Assembly: GCF_009765905.1 (NCBI RefSeq) | Contig: NZ_LMUO01000019.1 | Coordinates: 296,303 to 360,302, forward strand | Direction: 5' to 3' | Length of the DNA stretch: 64,000 nucleotides | Source: Mucilaginibacter sp. L196 | GTDB lineage: Bacteria; Bacteroidota; Bacteroidia; Sphingobacteriales; Sphingobacteriaceae | Part shown: in pieces, positions 1-7,347 of the stretch | Layout of the letters: the number at the start of each line of letters is the position of its first letter | Position numbering within the stretch: position 1 is the stretch's first letter | The notes under the pieces: model-generated | Databases searched by the model: none | Seen by the model: only the letters and a program-made list of their open reading frames with translations | Told to the model about the DNA's origin: nothing | Made by a program: the position numbers and the translations under genes

Positions 1-1
1 T

Positions 2-226
2 ACCTTACTGGGTATTATTATGGTTATTGGCGGTGGCGTGGGTAACCTTTACGACCGTGTATTACATGGCTCTGTAACCGATTTTATGCATATTGATTTT
101 ATAATCTTCCAAACGGGTGTGTTTAATGTTGCCGATATGTCGATTATGGCGGGGATGGGAATTATCTTGGTTGATTCTTATTTAAAGCGGAGAGAAGAAA
201 AAAGGCATTTGGTTGTTGAGGAATAG
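2..226 (+). CDS. lspA: Lipoprotein signal peptidase II, C-terminal part (5' end outside window)
   Basis: The reading frame is open from base 2 and ends at 226. About 75 residues of the C-terminus are present. LspA cleaves the signal peptide of prolipoproteins in the inner membrane after diacylglyceryl addition. The conserved GNLYDR motif is followed by SVTDF and FNVADM; by family knowledge the Asp of SVTDF and the Asp of NVAD are the catalytic pair. A last membrane segment (SIMAGMGIILVDSYL) and a basic tail close the protein. It is truncated only by the window edge. Identification is firm from the motif order and spacing. Confidence 0.93.
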   Translation, partial: TLLGIIMVIGGGVGNLYDRVLHGSVTDFMHIDFIIFQTGVFNVADMSIMAGMGIILVDSYLKRREEKRHLVVEE

Positions 227-237
227 TATATAAGCAT

Positions 238-768
238 ATGTATTTTAAACAATTAATATCCAAATACATAACCGGGAACATACCAACAGGTGAAATGGCT
301 GAATTTGCTTACATAGGTATGAAGGAGGGTTATGATTCTCCATCATTACATATACTTGCTGGTTTAGAAGACATAGAAGATTCTTACGAGGCCGACAAAT
401 GCTTTAAATTAACTCTTAATGAATTAGGGCTTATTATTCCGGATAATAGACAAGCCGCATTACAATATGCAGCTGCGTTAGCTGAACAAATAATAAATGA
501 TAAAGCTGATGTTTACCATGGAGTTTATGAAATTATAAATACTGCGATTGGTAAGTACGATTTTAATAGTGAGAATAAACAACACGTTTACGATAGTATT
601 TTCTTTGACGAAGTATATGGCATTTATCACACCTATGAAGATTTGTTAGCTGCTAAAGTTGATTGGGTAAAAGATAAGTCAAATGAGGAATTAATGATTG
701 AAGTTAAAAAGGAGTTATTTGAAGCATTAATAGTCTGGAATGATAAGATAAAAGACTTGATTGTTTAG
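238..768 (+). CDS. Hypothetical protein, 176 aa, acidic, cytosolic
   Basis: I do not recognise a family. The gene starts 11 bases after the lspA stop on the same strand, so it may be co-transcribed with it. The protein has no signal peptide or membrane segment, is rich in Asp, Glu, Tyr and Ile, and reads as mostly helical (for example NRQAALQYAAALAEQII around residues 62-79). It is more A+T-rich than lspA, with many Asn and Lys codons, which would fit a recently acquired gene, but the sample is small. A 15-bp hairpin lies 36 bases after its stop. Function unknown; an immunity or regulatory role would be guesswork. Confidence 0.75.
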   Translation: MYFKQLISKYITGNIPTGEMAEFAYIGMKEGYDSPSLHILAGLEDIEDSYEADKCFKLTLNELGLIIPDNRQAALQYAAALAEQIINDKADVYHGVYEIINTAIGKYDFNSENKQHVYDSIFFDEVYGIYHTYEDLLAAKVDWVKDKSNEELMIEVKKELFEALIVWNDKIKDLIV

Positions 769-804
769 TTCCACACATTCTTCTAGGATGATCTGAAATC
801 TGTT

Positions 805-837
805 ATACTTACGAAGTTTCAAAAACTTCGTAAGTAT
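805..837. terminator. 15-bp hairpin with a 3-base loop, probable transcription end
   Basis: Arm 805-819 (ATACTTACGAAGTTT) is the exact reverse complement of 823-837. It sits just after the 238-768 gene and before the convergent 1144-1809 gene. There is no long T run, so it may equally be a small palindromic repeat. Confidence 0.5.
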
Positions 838-891
838 TAATCATCACGGTTCATCTTTTCGCGTTAGGGGTAGCAACGGATACCAGCCCTC

Positions 892-1055
892 GCCTAAGGC
901 CCAATGTCATTAAGTTAAGCCCCACCTAAATCCTCCCCGGTAGGGAGGACTTAAAAAAACAAACGCGGGCGAAGCTAAAGTCTCCCCTTCCGGGGGAGAT
1001 TTAGAGGGGGCTATATGCTTGGCGCCCCCTTAACTTAATGACATTGGCCTAAGGC
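892..1055. repeat. Composite palindrome (family R7) with an R3-type palindrome nested inside
   Basis: Outer arms 892-919 (starting GCCTAAGGC, ending AAGTTAAG) and 1029-1055 are reverse complements except for one extra C. Between them lie a second pair of arms, TCCTCCCCGGTAGGGAGGA near 930-948 and TCTCCCCTTCCGGGGGAGA near 981-999, which match the R3 palindromes at 25006 and 50359. One palindrome has apparently landed in another. Flanking text (GCGTTAGGGG upstream, AAACGCCCG downstream) may form a further outer shell. Confidence 0.8.
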
Positions 1056-1143
1056 CAGCAGGCGTATGAGCGGATGACCCGGCCTACAGGGAAACGCCCG
1101 TTTTAATTCAAAATTTAAAAACCTGACTCATACCTCCAACTCA

Positions 1144-1809
1144 TTAATAATTATAATCCACAAATACTTTTATTCCCACAGCAATGGCAAATATTATAAT
1201 TGACAGATAGAATATGTTTCTGCCATGTTTGCGATCATGATCATTGTAATCATAAACCTTTTCGCCATTAGGTAATGTTTTTTTGGATGAAAGCAAATGC
1301 CAGCCTATAAAAATGCCTAATATGCCACCCAAAAAAGCCGCCATGTAGCCTACAACAATCCAGATGGTTTGCGGGGTTTCGGGCTCTTTTAACTCCTCAA
1401 TTCTTTTTTCCTTAAGCTCTGCCAGGTATTTATCATTTATCGTAATGCCGCGCTCGGTAAGTATTTTTTGGGCTAGCAGATAATCAAAAGCACTCCATTC
1501 ATCGGCTTTGGTTATTAAATCTATTAATTCGTCGTTGGTAAATTTGAATAAATAATAATCTGCTTCAACCTCATCAATATTCGTGGTTTCTTCTTCAACT
1601 AAAAGCTGATTAACCTGTTCAAAATCCTCGCTTTTTATTTTAACGGCGTATTCGTTTGCCAGTTCATTATTCAATACAAATGTGGGATTAAACGTTAACG
1701 ACTCCTCCTCAATGGTATATGTAATGTTATGCCGTTGTAAAATATCGGCAAGGTTGTTAGCCAAAGCTATATCATTAAATCGTTGATAGGTGATAAAATC
1801 AGGCTCCAT
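1144..1809 (-). CDS. Hypothetical membrane protein with DUF2007-like N-terminus, 221 aa
   Basis: The first 75 residues (FITYQRFNDIALANNLADIL, then SEDFEQVNQLLVEEE) resemble the small domain found in DUF2007-type putative signal-transducing proteins: a beta strand, a helix, then a strand ending in an acidic helix. A linker of about 70 residues follows, then two membrane segments (about residues 149-168 and 198-216) separated by a charged loop KKTLPNGEKVYDYNDHDRKHG. The C-terminus is short. It stands alone, convergent with the 238-768 gene. The DUF2007 link is by pattern only; function unknown. Confidence 0.7.
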   Translation of the reverse strand: MEPDFITYQRFNDIALANNLADILQRHNITYTIEEESLTFNPTFVLNNELANEYAVKIKSEDFEQVNQLLVEEETTNIDEVEADYYLFKFTNDELIDLITKADEWSAFDYLLAQKILTERGITINDKYLAELKEKRIEELKEPETPQTIWIVVGYMAAFLGGILGIFIGWHLLSSKKTLPNGEKVYDYNDHDRKHGRNIFYLSIIIFAIAVGIKVFVDYNY

Positions 1810-1911
1810 TATTTACAAACTTTAGGTTGCTCAATATAAATAAAGTAATATCAAAATGAAGCATATATGTTTCACAAACATGTGATTATGCCTGTTGCCA
1901 ATAAAAAAGCG

Positions 1912-1919
1912 TATCTTTG
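1912..1919 (+). promoter_or_regulatory. -7 box TATCTTTG for the DEAD-box helicase gene
   Basis: A perfect match to the Bacteroidota TAnnTTTG box. A TTG at 1895-1897 lies 14 bases upstream, closer than the usual 17-23. If used, the transcript starts near 1926 and has an 85-base leader before the ATG at 2012, long for this group. Confidence 0.55.
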
Positions 1920-2011
1920 CGGAATAATACCCGTTCGCTTACGGTTTTGATCATTGAAACTCTTCAGATCCGCTTATGCAATCGCGTTAGCACATATATT
2001 AAAAACATTAC

Positions 2012-3334
2012 ATGTCATTCGAAAAATTAAATTTAATTGAGCCTATACTCAGGGCTTTAAAAACTGAGGGATATACTACACCTACGCCAATACAGGAGCA
2101 ATCCATCCCTATTATATTACAACAAAAAGATTTATTAGGCTGCGCGCAAACCGGTACCGGTAAAACCGCGGCTTTTGCTATACCTATTTTACAGTTATTG
2201 TATAACGACAGGTTGCAGCACAAAGAACAAAAAACAATAAAGGCTCTAATACTTACCCCAACCCGCGAGTTGGCTATACAAATTGGCGAAAGCTTTACCG
2301 CTTACGGTAAACATACCGGCTTAAAGCAAATAGTAGTTTTTGGTGGTGTATCACAAAACCCACAAGCTGATGCTATCCGCCGTGGTGTTGATATTTTGGT
2401 AGCGACGCCTGGTCGTTTATTAGACTTAATGCAGCAACGCATAGTTCACCTGGATCACATTAAAATGCTGGTTTTAGATGAAGCCGACCGTATGCTGGAT
2501 ATGGGTTTTGTGAATGATGTTAAAAAGATCATTGCTAAAGTGCCTCAAAAAAGGCAAACATTATTCTTTTCGGCTACTATGCCTAAAGAGATACAAACAC
2601 TTGCTGATACCATCCTAACCCGTCCTGAAAAGGTTGAGGTTACCCCGGTATCATCAACGGCTGATACTATACAACAGCAGCTTTTTTATGTGGAGAAGAA
2701 CGACAAACGTGCATTGCTTAACCATATTTTAAAAGATAAAGAGATTAAAACTGCATTAGTATTTACCCGCACCAAGCATGGCGCGGATAAAGTGGTTAAA
2801 GACCTTGTAAAGGTTGGCATCACTGCTGAGGCTATACACGGTAATAAATCGCAAAATGCACGTCAGCGGGCATTAACTAACTTTAAAAACCGTACTACAC
2901 GTGTGTTAATTGCTACCGATATTGCCGCCCGTGGTATTGATATTGATGAGCTTACCCACGTAATAAACTACGAATTGCCTAATGTGCCTGAAACTTATGT
3001 ACACCGTATTGGCCGTACAGGCAGGGCAGGAGCAAGTGGTATTGCGCTTTCTTTTTGCGATGCAGAGGAATTACCTTTCCTGAAAGACATACATAAACTA
3101 ATTGCCAAACAAATCCCTGTTAACGAGGAGCATCCTTACCCGATGAGCCCGCAGAGCATGGTTGCTAAAGCCGAAGCTGCAAAATCAGCAGGTGGCGGCG
3201 GTCGTGGTGGCGCACCTAAACGTGGCCGTGGCTACGGTAACAAGGATCGTGGTCGTGCTGCTAGCGGTGGCAGCGGCATGAGCGGTGCCAGTAAAGGCAG
3301 CAGCTGGGGCAGCAGAGGCGGCAGAAGAGATTAA
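2012..3334 (+). CDS. DEAD-box ATP-dependent RNA helicase (RhlE-like)
   Basis: This 440-residue helicase has every core motif in order: Q motif (TPTPIQ, Gln28), Walker A AQTGTGKT (45-52), PTRELA, TPGR, DEAD (156-159), SAT, then in the second RecA domain ATDIAARGID and HRIGRTGR. After about residue 385 comes a Gly/Arg-rich basic tail (GGGGRGG, GRGYGNKDRGR, SRGGRRD), the usual non-specific RNA-binding tail of RhlE/CsdA-type proteins in ribosome assembly, mRNA decay and cold growth. The length and short tail suit RhlE better than CsdA. A long leader precedes it, so cold or auto-regulation through the 5' UTR is possible but inferred. Confidence 0.93.
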   Translation: MSFEKLNLIEPILRALKTEGYTTPTPIQEQSIPIILQQKDLLGCAQTGTGKTAAFAIPILQLLYNDRLQHKEQKTIKALILTPTRELAIQIGESFTAYGKHTGLKQIVVFGGVSQNPQADAIRRGVDILVATPGRLLDLMQQRIVHLDHIKMLVLDEADRMLDMGFVNDVKKIIAKVPQKRQTLFFSATMPKEIQTLADTILTRPEKVEVTPVSSTADTIQQQLFYVEKNDKRALLNHILKDKEIKTALVFTRTKHGADKVVKDLVKVGITAEAIHGNKSQNARQRALTNFKNRTTRVLIATDIAARGIDIDELTHVINYELPNVPETYVHRIGRTGRAGASGIALSFCDAEELPFLKDIHKLIAKQIPVNEEHPYPMSPQSMVAKAEAAKSAGGGGRGGAPKRGRGYGNKDRGRAASGGSGMSGASKGSSWGSRGGRRD

Positions 3335-3338
3335 TGAT

Positions 3339-3439
3339 AAGTTCCCCTCTTGAGAGGGGTTAGGGGTGTGTTCTGCGAAATGTATAACACACCCCTGCTA
3401 TTACACTTATCCATCGCGCCCCCCTCGAGAGGGGAACTT
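3339..3439. repeat. Imperfect palindrome, family R5
   Basis: Outer arms AAGTTCCCCTCT (3339-3350) and AGAGGGGAACTT (3428-3439) are exact complements; inner arms GGGGTGTGTT and AACACACCCC pair as well. The right half has about 20 extra bases. It follows the helicase stop by 5 bases and could act as a terminator. Confidence 0.75.
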
Positions 3440-3532
3440 TAACTGCGATGGTAGGTTTGTTAATAAGTTAATAATCCCTATTGCGGCAATCAAAGTTTTG
3501 CTTTAATTTTAAATAAATTAATTGCCTGTTGT

Positions 3533-3832
3533 ATGCAACGCCTTTTTCTTCTTTTTAAGAATAAGTTTTTTTGGGTTACCGCGGCTTTTTTGGTGTGGAT
3601 GTTGTTTTTTGATAAGAACGATCTGCTATCGCAATTCCAATATCATCAGGAAGTTAGTAAGCTGAAAGTCGAACGCGATTTTTATACTAAGCAAACTGCC
3701 CAGGTTACTAAAGACCTGAGTGAGTTGACATCAAACCCCGCGCAATTGGAGAAATTCGCTCGTGAGAAGTACCTGATGAAGAAGGATAACGAGGATGTTT
3801 TTGTGATAGTGAAAGACAAGCCTTCGAATTAA
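3533..3832 (+). CDS. FtsB/DivIC-like septum formation initiator protein
   Basis: This 99-residue protein has one membrane segment near the N-terminus (FFWVTAAFLVWMLFF, about 12-26), then a coiled coil (QFQYHQEVSKLKVERDFYTKQTAQVTKDLSEL) and a short C-terminal patch that includes LEKFAREKYLMKKDNEDVFVI. The AREKYLMKK-type stretch after the coiled coil is diagnostic of the FtsB/DivIC family, which bridges FtsL and FtsQ in the division complex. Length is normal for the family. It stands alone, with no ftsL or enolase gene next to it in the window. Confidence 0.88.
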   Translation: MQRLFLLFKNKFFWVTAAFLVWMLFFDKNDLLSQFQYHQEVSKLKVERDFYTKQTAQVTKDLSELTSNPAQLEKFAREKYLMKKDNEDVFVIVKDKPSN

Positions 3833-3850
3833 GGAGCTGATAAAATTATA

Positions 3851-3894
3851 AAACAAAGCGTCATTGCTTCGTACCTCGCATTGACGCTTTGTTT
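3851..3894. terminator. Hairpin made from a short R1-type repeat, likely terminator between convergent genes
   Basis: AAACAAAGCGTCA (3851-3863) pairs exactly with TGACGCTTTGTTT (3882-3894). The loop carries TTGCTTCGTACCTCGCA, the core word of repeat family R1. It lies between the FtsB-like gene and the convergent histidine kinase gene and has a T run on the plus strand. Confidence 0.65.
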
Positions 3895-3945
3895 TTGTGA
3901 TAGTGAAAAACAAACCATCGAACTAAATTCAGCTCCTGCTAAAAA

Positions 3946-5421
3946 TTAAGTAAGTTTTAACGTGAATTTGGTGCCTACATTTACGGTGCTTTCAATCTTA
4001 ATAGTACCGCCTAATGATTCTACCTGGCTACGGGTAATAAACAGGCCAATACCTTTAGCATCGGCATTTTTGTGGAAGGTTTTATACATCCCGAAAACTT
4101 TGTCGCCATGCCGTTCCAGGTCAATACCAACACCATTATCTTCAAATATCATGTAGGTATGCCCATTCATTTGAAAGGTGTAGCATTTTATTAAAGGGGC
4201 ATGAGTTTGCTGCCTGTATTTTAATGCGTTAGTTAACAGGTTTTGAAATATGCTTTCCAGGTATGCAGGGATGTAATTTATCTCGGGGCTTTCGCTAAAA
4301 TCAAACTCAACCTGGGCATCAACGTCGGTAATATTACTTTGCAGGGCGCCAATTACCTGTTTAAATATTGTTTCAAACTGAATTATGGTTTTGTCATCAT
4401 TTATCTCGGCCTGTATCTGGACGATCTCTTCCAGGTGTTTAACCGTTGTGTTAAGGCTTGAGCTTATTGCTTTTATGTGTTCAAATACCTCCAACTTTTC
4501 TTCAGCAGAATCAGTTTCGGTATACAGATTCACCATAAAATCAAGGTTGCCGGTATGCGACCTCAAGTTATGGGAAACCATATAAGCGAAGTTCTGCAAA
4601 CGCTTGTTTTGATCGTGGGAGAGCGTTAAAGAGCTTTGTGTAGTTAATTCTCTTTTTTTGCTTTCGTTGATGTCCTGCAGCATACCCCGGATGCTGACGC
4701 ACTTGCCCAGGTTATCAATAATAGGTATAGCCTTAAACCTAACCCATATCACCCTGTTTTTGGCTGTACGGAAAGGTAATTCCAAATCAAATGCATGGCA
4801 TGACTTTAGAATGTTTTCAATAGCATTACTTACCTGAGGGCGATATTTCGGTTCAAAAAAACTTATAGCTTCATCAACAGTAAGGGTAACCGTATTGCTG
4901 ATCTCAAATATATCATACCCTTCTTTAGAGAGGGTTAAATTCATGGATTGGATCTCGATCTCCCATAAAGCTACTTTTGCCAGCTTGCCGGCCTCGTTAA
5001 ACCACAGATCTTTTTGGGCGGCGTGGTATTCGGCTATTTTATAGGCGTTTATATTAACGATAAAGCCATAAACTTTAGGGATTGAGGGGTCAGTGCTTCG
5101 CTGACTTGAACTTTCAAACCATTGATAGCCATGCTTGGTTAGCAACCTTATTTGTACGGTTGATATATTGCTTTGATTGCGTTCAGTAATAGATTTAATA
5201 TAGGCAGCCTTATCGCCATGGTAGAGCAGGTGCTCATAAAAATAATTGTACGACGATTCAATCTCACCGGGTTCATAACCTAACACCCGGTAAAACCCGT
5301 CGTACCATTTAACCTCATTAGTATTGATGTTAAACTCCCAGATCCCCGCATTTGTATTATTTACCACATGAGTAAATTGGGATGCACTATCTGTTGGATT
5401 GTGATCGTCAGTAAAACTCAT
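3946..5421 (-). CDS. PAS-domain sensor histidine kinase, soluble
   Basis: This 491-residue kinase has no membrane segment. Two PAS-type domains occupy about residues 15-125 (AGIWEFN, YRVLGYEPGEI) and 140-255 (FRTAKNRVIWVRFKAIP, then MLQDINESKKRE). The H-box FAYMVSHNLRSHTGNL places the phospho-accepting His at residue 284. The ATPase domain has the N-box NLLTNALKYR, the G1 box DNGVGID and the G2 box KGIGLFITRSQVESLGG, so the protein should be catalytically complete. No response regulator gene is adjacent. The ligand is unknown. A 531-base A+T-rich spacer lies upstream and presumably holds its promoter. Confidence 0.9.
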   Translation of the reverse strand: MSFTDDHNPTDSASQFTHVVNNTNAGIWEFNINTNEVKWYDGFYRVLGYEPGEIESSYNYFYEHLLYHGDKAAYIKSITERNQSNISTVQIRLLTKHGYQWFESSSQRSTDPSIPKVYGFIVNINAYKIAEYHAAQKDLWFNEAGKLAKVALWEIEIQSMNLTLSKEGYDIFEISNTVTLTVDEAISFFEPKYRPQVSNAIENILKSCHAFDLELPFRTAKNRVIWVRFKAIPIIDNLGKCVSIRGMLQDINESKKRELTTQSSLTLSHDQNKRLQNFAYMVSHNLRSHTGNLDFMVNLYTETDSAEEKLEVFEHIKAISSSLNTTVKHLEEIVQIQAEINDDKTIIQFETIFKQVIGALQSNITDVDAQVEFDFSESPEINYIPAYLESIFQNLLTNALKYRQQTHAPLIKCYTFQMNGHTYMIFEDNGVGIDLERHGDKVFGMYKTFHKNADAKGIGLFITRSQVESLGGTIKIESTVNVGTKFTLKLT

Positions 5422-5952
5422 ATATTAATTAGTCCATTCATAACGCATATGCACATGTAAAATATGTGCCACTAATATCAATTTCGCTTATTTAAAACCT
5501 CAGGTTGTAAATTTTATAATATAGATTAAAATCCAGATACCAAATATACTAATGATATAATATAAATAGCTATAAACAAGCTGTTTACAAGTCTTATTTT
5601 GGTCACATTGTATAATTGTTGTAACCAATAGTTAATTAAATGAGGCATACTTTAAAGCAAATTTTTAACTAATTTTTCTTTTAATAAATATGATGCCTTT
5701 ATAGGTGTATAATGAACAGTTTTATATAACCAAATAGAAATCTGTTATTAACTATCAGGAAATATGATCATTGTAAAAAAATTTCCTAATAATTTATTTG
5801 TACAGATTAATGGGCATAAGTATTTATCCACATTCTAGTTTATAATGGCTTTTAGGGTAGGTATACGGGATAAGCTTTAGGTATGTTGTATAACCCATAG
5901 CTGTGTATTGAGTTATACAGCTATGGGTATAGTATAAGGGAGCGTGCGTAAA
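5422..5952. other. A+T-rich spacer of 531 bases without a gene
   Basis: I see no credible reading frame here. It lies upstream of the histidine kinase (minus) and downstream of the DUF5606 gene (minus). It is unusually A+T-rich for this window. The only clear structure is the hairpin at 5893-5928; the rest may be promoter and leader of the kinase gene. Confidence 0.6.
5893..5928 (-). terminator. 12-bp hairpin downstream of the DUF5606 gene
   Basis: ACCCATAGCTGT (5893-5904) pairs exactly with ACAGCTATGGGT (5917-5928) around a 12-base loop. It lies 25 bases beyond the stop of the minus-strand DUF5606 gene and fits a transcript end. Confidence 0.55.
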
Positions 5953-6501
5953 TTACTCAGCTCTTCTGGGTTTTGCAGTAACTTTTGGCTTGGCAGTAGC
6001 CTTTGGTGCAGGTTGTTTTGTAACCGCTTTAGGAGCAGTAGTAACCGCCTTTTTAACAGCAACAGCAGGTTTTGCAGTATCAGAATCAGCTTCTTCAGCA
6101 GCAGGCGCCTCGGTAGCAGGTGTTTCGTTAAACAAAGGCATATCTTTAAGGATATGGAACCAGTTAACGATCTTTTTCATATCAGATGCGTAAACCTTTT
6201 CCTCATCATGATCCGGCGCAACTTCCAGAAAAAATTCTCTTAGTTTTTTACCGTCTGTTTTAGAATCAGGAACGTTTGCCGCGGTTTTCATTTTAGCTAA
6301 AACATCGGTAAGCTTAATATCATCGTTAAAACCAAAAATGGTAATCTCATCTAATGCAGCCAGTTTAGCTGTTGAAAGGTTGGCCACTAATTTAGTTTTT
6401 TGCGCATCAAGGCTTTCCAATATAAAGCCTGTTTTGTTTTGTGAAAGCGCTTTCCACAATCCCGGTTTGCCGGATACTGCTACTATTCCCTGTAAGTTCA
6501 T
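5953..6501 (-). CDS. DUF5606 family protein with Ala/Lys/Pro-rich tail
   Basis: The start chosen is the ATG at 6501, giving MNLQGIVAVSGKPGLWK, the normal DUF5606 N-terminus; the frame is open for 17 more codons upstream, but that stretch is a palindrome. The conserved part is residues 1-125 (SGKPGLWK, QNKTGFILESLD, ITIFGFNDDIKLTDVLAKM, KKIVNWFHILKDMPLF). After that comes a low-complexity Ala, Thr, Lys and Pro tail of about 55 residues ending PKVTAKPRRAE, likely disordered and basic, able to bind nucleic acid. Function of the family is unknown. It follows the cyclophilin gene by 80 bases with a strong hairpin between them. Confidence 0.85.
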   Translation of the reverse strand: MNLQGIVAVSGKPGLWKALSQNKTGFILESLDAQKTKLVANLSTAKLAALDEITIFGFNDDIKLTDVLAKMKTAANVPDSKTDGKKLREFFLEVAPDHDEEKVYASDMKKIVNWFHILKDMPLFNETPATEAPAAEEADSDTAKPAVAVKKAVTTAPKAVTKQPAPKATAKPKVTAKPRRAE

Positions 6502-6515
6502 GTTTGGTTGATTGG

Positions 6516-6575
6516 GTTGAATAGGTTGATTAAGTGAGTAGTTAAAAACCAATCAACTTAATCAACCTATTCAAC
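6516..6575. repeat. Perfect 20-bp inverted repeat between the cyclophilin and DUF5606 genes
   Basis: The arm at 6516-6535 (GTTGAATAGGTTGATTAAGT) is the exact reverse complement of 6556-6575, with a 20-base loop. It occupies almost the whole intercistronic gap. The 20-mer TGGTTGATTGGGTTGAATAG at 6505-6524 recurs exactly at 17431-17450, so it belongs to a dispersed sequence. Confidence 0.85.
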
Positions 6576-6581
6576 TGTTCA

Positions 6582-7019
6582 CTAGTCTTCTATTACTTCT
6601 ATGCTTAAAATCTTATCATTTTGGCGGATAGCGTCAACCACGTCAACATTCTCAATCACTTTACCAAAGCAAGTATGGTTGCGATCTAAATGCGCGGTAT
6701 TTTCGCGGCTATGGCAAATGAAGAATTGTGAACCACCAGTGTTACGGCCTGCATGAGCCATTGACAATACACCACGATCATGGTATTGGTTTTCGCCTGT
6801 TAATTCGCAATCAATTTTGTAACCCGGGCCACCAGCACCTGTACCGGTTGGGTCGCCACCCTGTACCATAAAGTTAGGGATAACCCTGTGGAAAGTTACG
6901 TTGTCATAAAATCCTGATTTAGCCAGTTTTTTAAAATTAGCCACTGCAATAGGGGCATCATTATCATAAAACTCGACAGTCATGTCGCCTTTTTCGGTTT
7001 TAATAATCGCTTTACTCAT
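6582..7019 (-). CDS. Peptidylprolyl isomerase, cyclophilin type (cytosolic)
   Basis: This 145-residue protein is a single cyclophilin domain without a signal peptide, so it acts in the cytosol on X-Pro bonds in folding proteins. The signature is complete: VTFHRVIPNFMVQGGDPTGTG, then GVLSMAHAGRNTGGSQFFI and LDRNHTCFGKV. The Arg of FHRVI and the Gln-Phe of SQFFI belong to the active site. In place of the Trp that gives cyclosporin sensitivity in human CypA it has His in LDRNHTCFG, as in many bacterial forms. The DUF5606 gene follows on the same strand. Confidence 0.95.
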   Translation of the reverse strand: MSKAIIKTEKGDMTVEFYDNDAPIAVANFKKLAKSGFYDNVTFHRVIPNFMVQGGDPTGTGAGGPGYKIDCELTGENQYHDRGVLSMAHAGRNTGGSQFFICHSRENTAHLDRNHTCFGKVIENVDVVDAIRQNDKILSIEVIED

Positions 7020-7040
7020 TTGTGATTTTTATATAGTTGG

Positions 7041-7048
7041 CAAATGTA
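7041..7048 (-). promoter_or_regulatory. -7 box TACATTTG for the cyclophilin gene
   Basis: Read on the minus strand, 7048-7041 is a perfect TAnnTTTG box 22 bases upstream of the ATG at 7019, putting the transcript start at about 7034. No clear TTG -33 box is seen. Confidence 0.55.
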
Positions 7049-7080
7049 ATAAATTGAGGTGAAAGGCGAAAGGATAAATA

Positions 7081-7226
7081 GTGGTCGGTGATAACACCAT
7101 AGTGTCCGGAAGATTAAAAAAGGGTGTCATGCTTCGAGTGCCTTAACATGACACCCCCTTTCTTTTTTATAAAAAATCATTTGAAAACCTGATCTTCCGA
7201 GTACCTATGACGAAAACACCGACCAC
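7081..7226. repeat. Nested palindrome of 146 bases, family R6
   Basis: The outermost arms GTGGTCGGTG (7081-7090) and CACCGACCAC (7217-7226) pair exactly. Inside, TCCGGAAGAT near 7105-7114 pairs with GATCTTCCGA (7191-7200). In the centre GGGTGTCATG (7122-7131) pairs with CATGACACCC (7147-7156), followed by a T-rich stretch that could end transcription. The CGGAAGAT word and the GGGTGTCAT word recur together at 17259-17407. Confidence 0.75.
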
Positions 7227-7347
7227 AAACTGAATATATTGTCTGAACTTGAATTTATTGAATTTTAAAATTACCAGAATTCTAAAAATTAGAGTTCAGA
7301 CAAGGTTATTCCATAATACCAACCACAAATATTCGTTAAATTTGAAC

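Noticed and set aside
1944..2011. A riboswitch or cold-shock leader ahead of the DEAD-box helicase gene
   Set aside because: The leader is long but I see no known riboswitch motif; cold regulation remains only a suggestion.
7249..7347. N-terminal extension of the exported protein up to 7249
   Set aside because: The 33 additional residues precede a complete signal peptide, so the ATG at 7348 is preferred.
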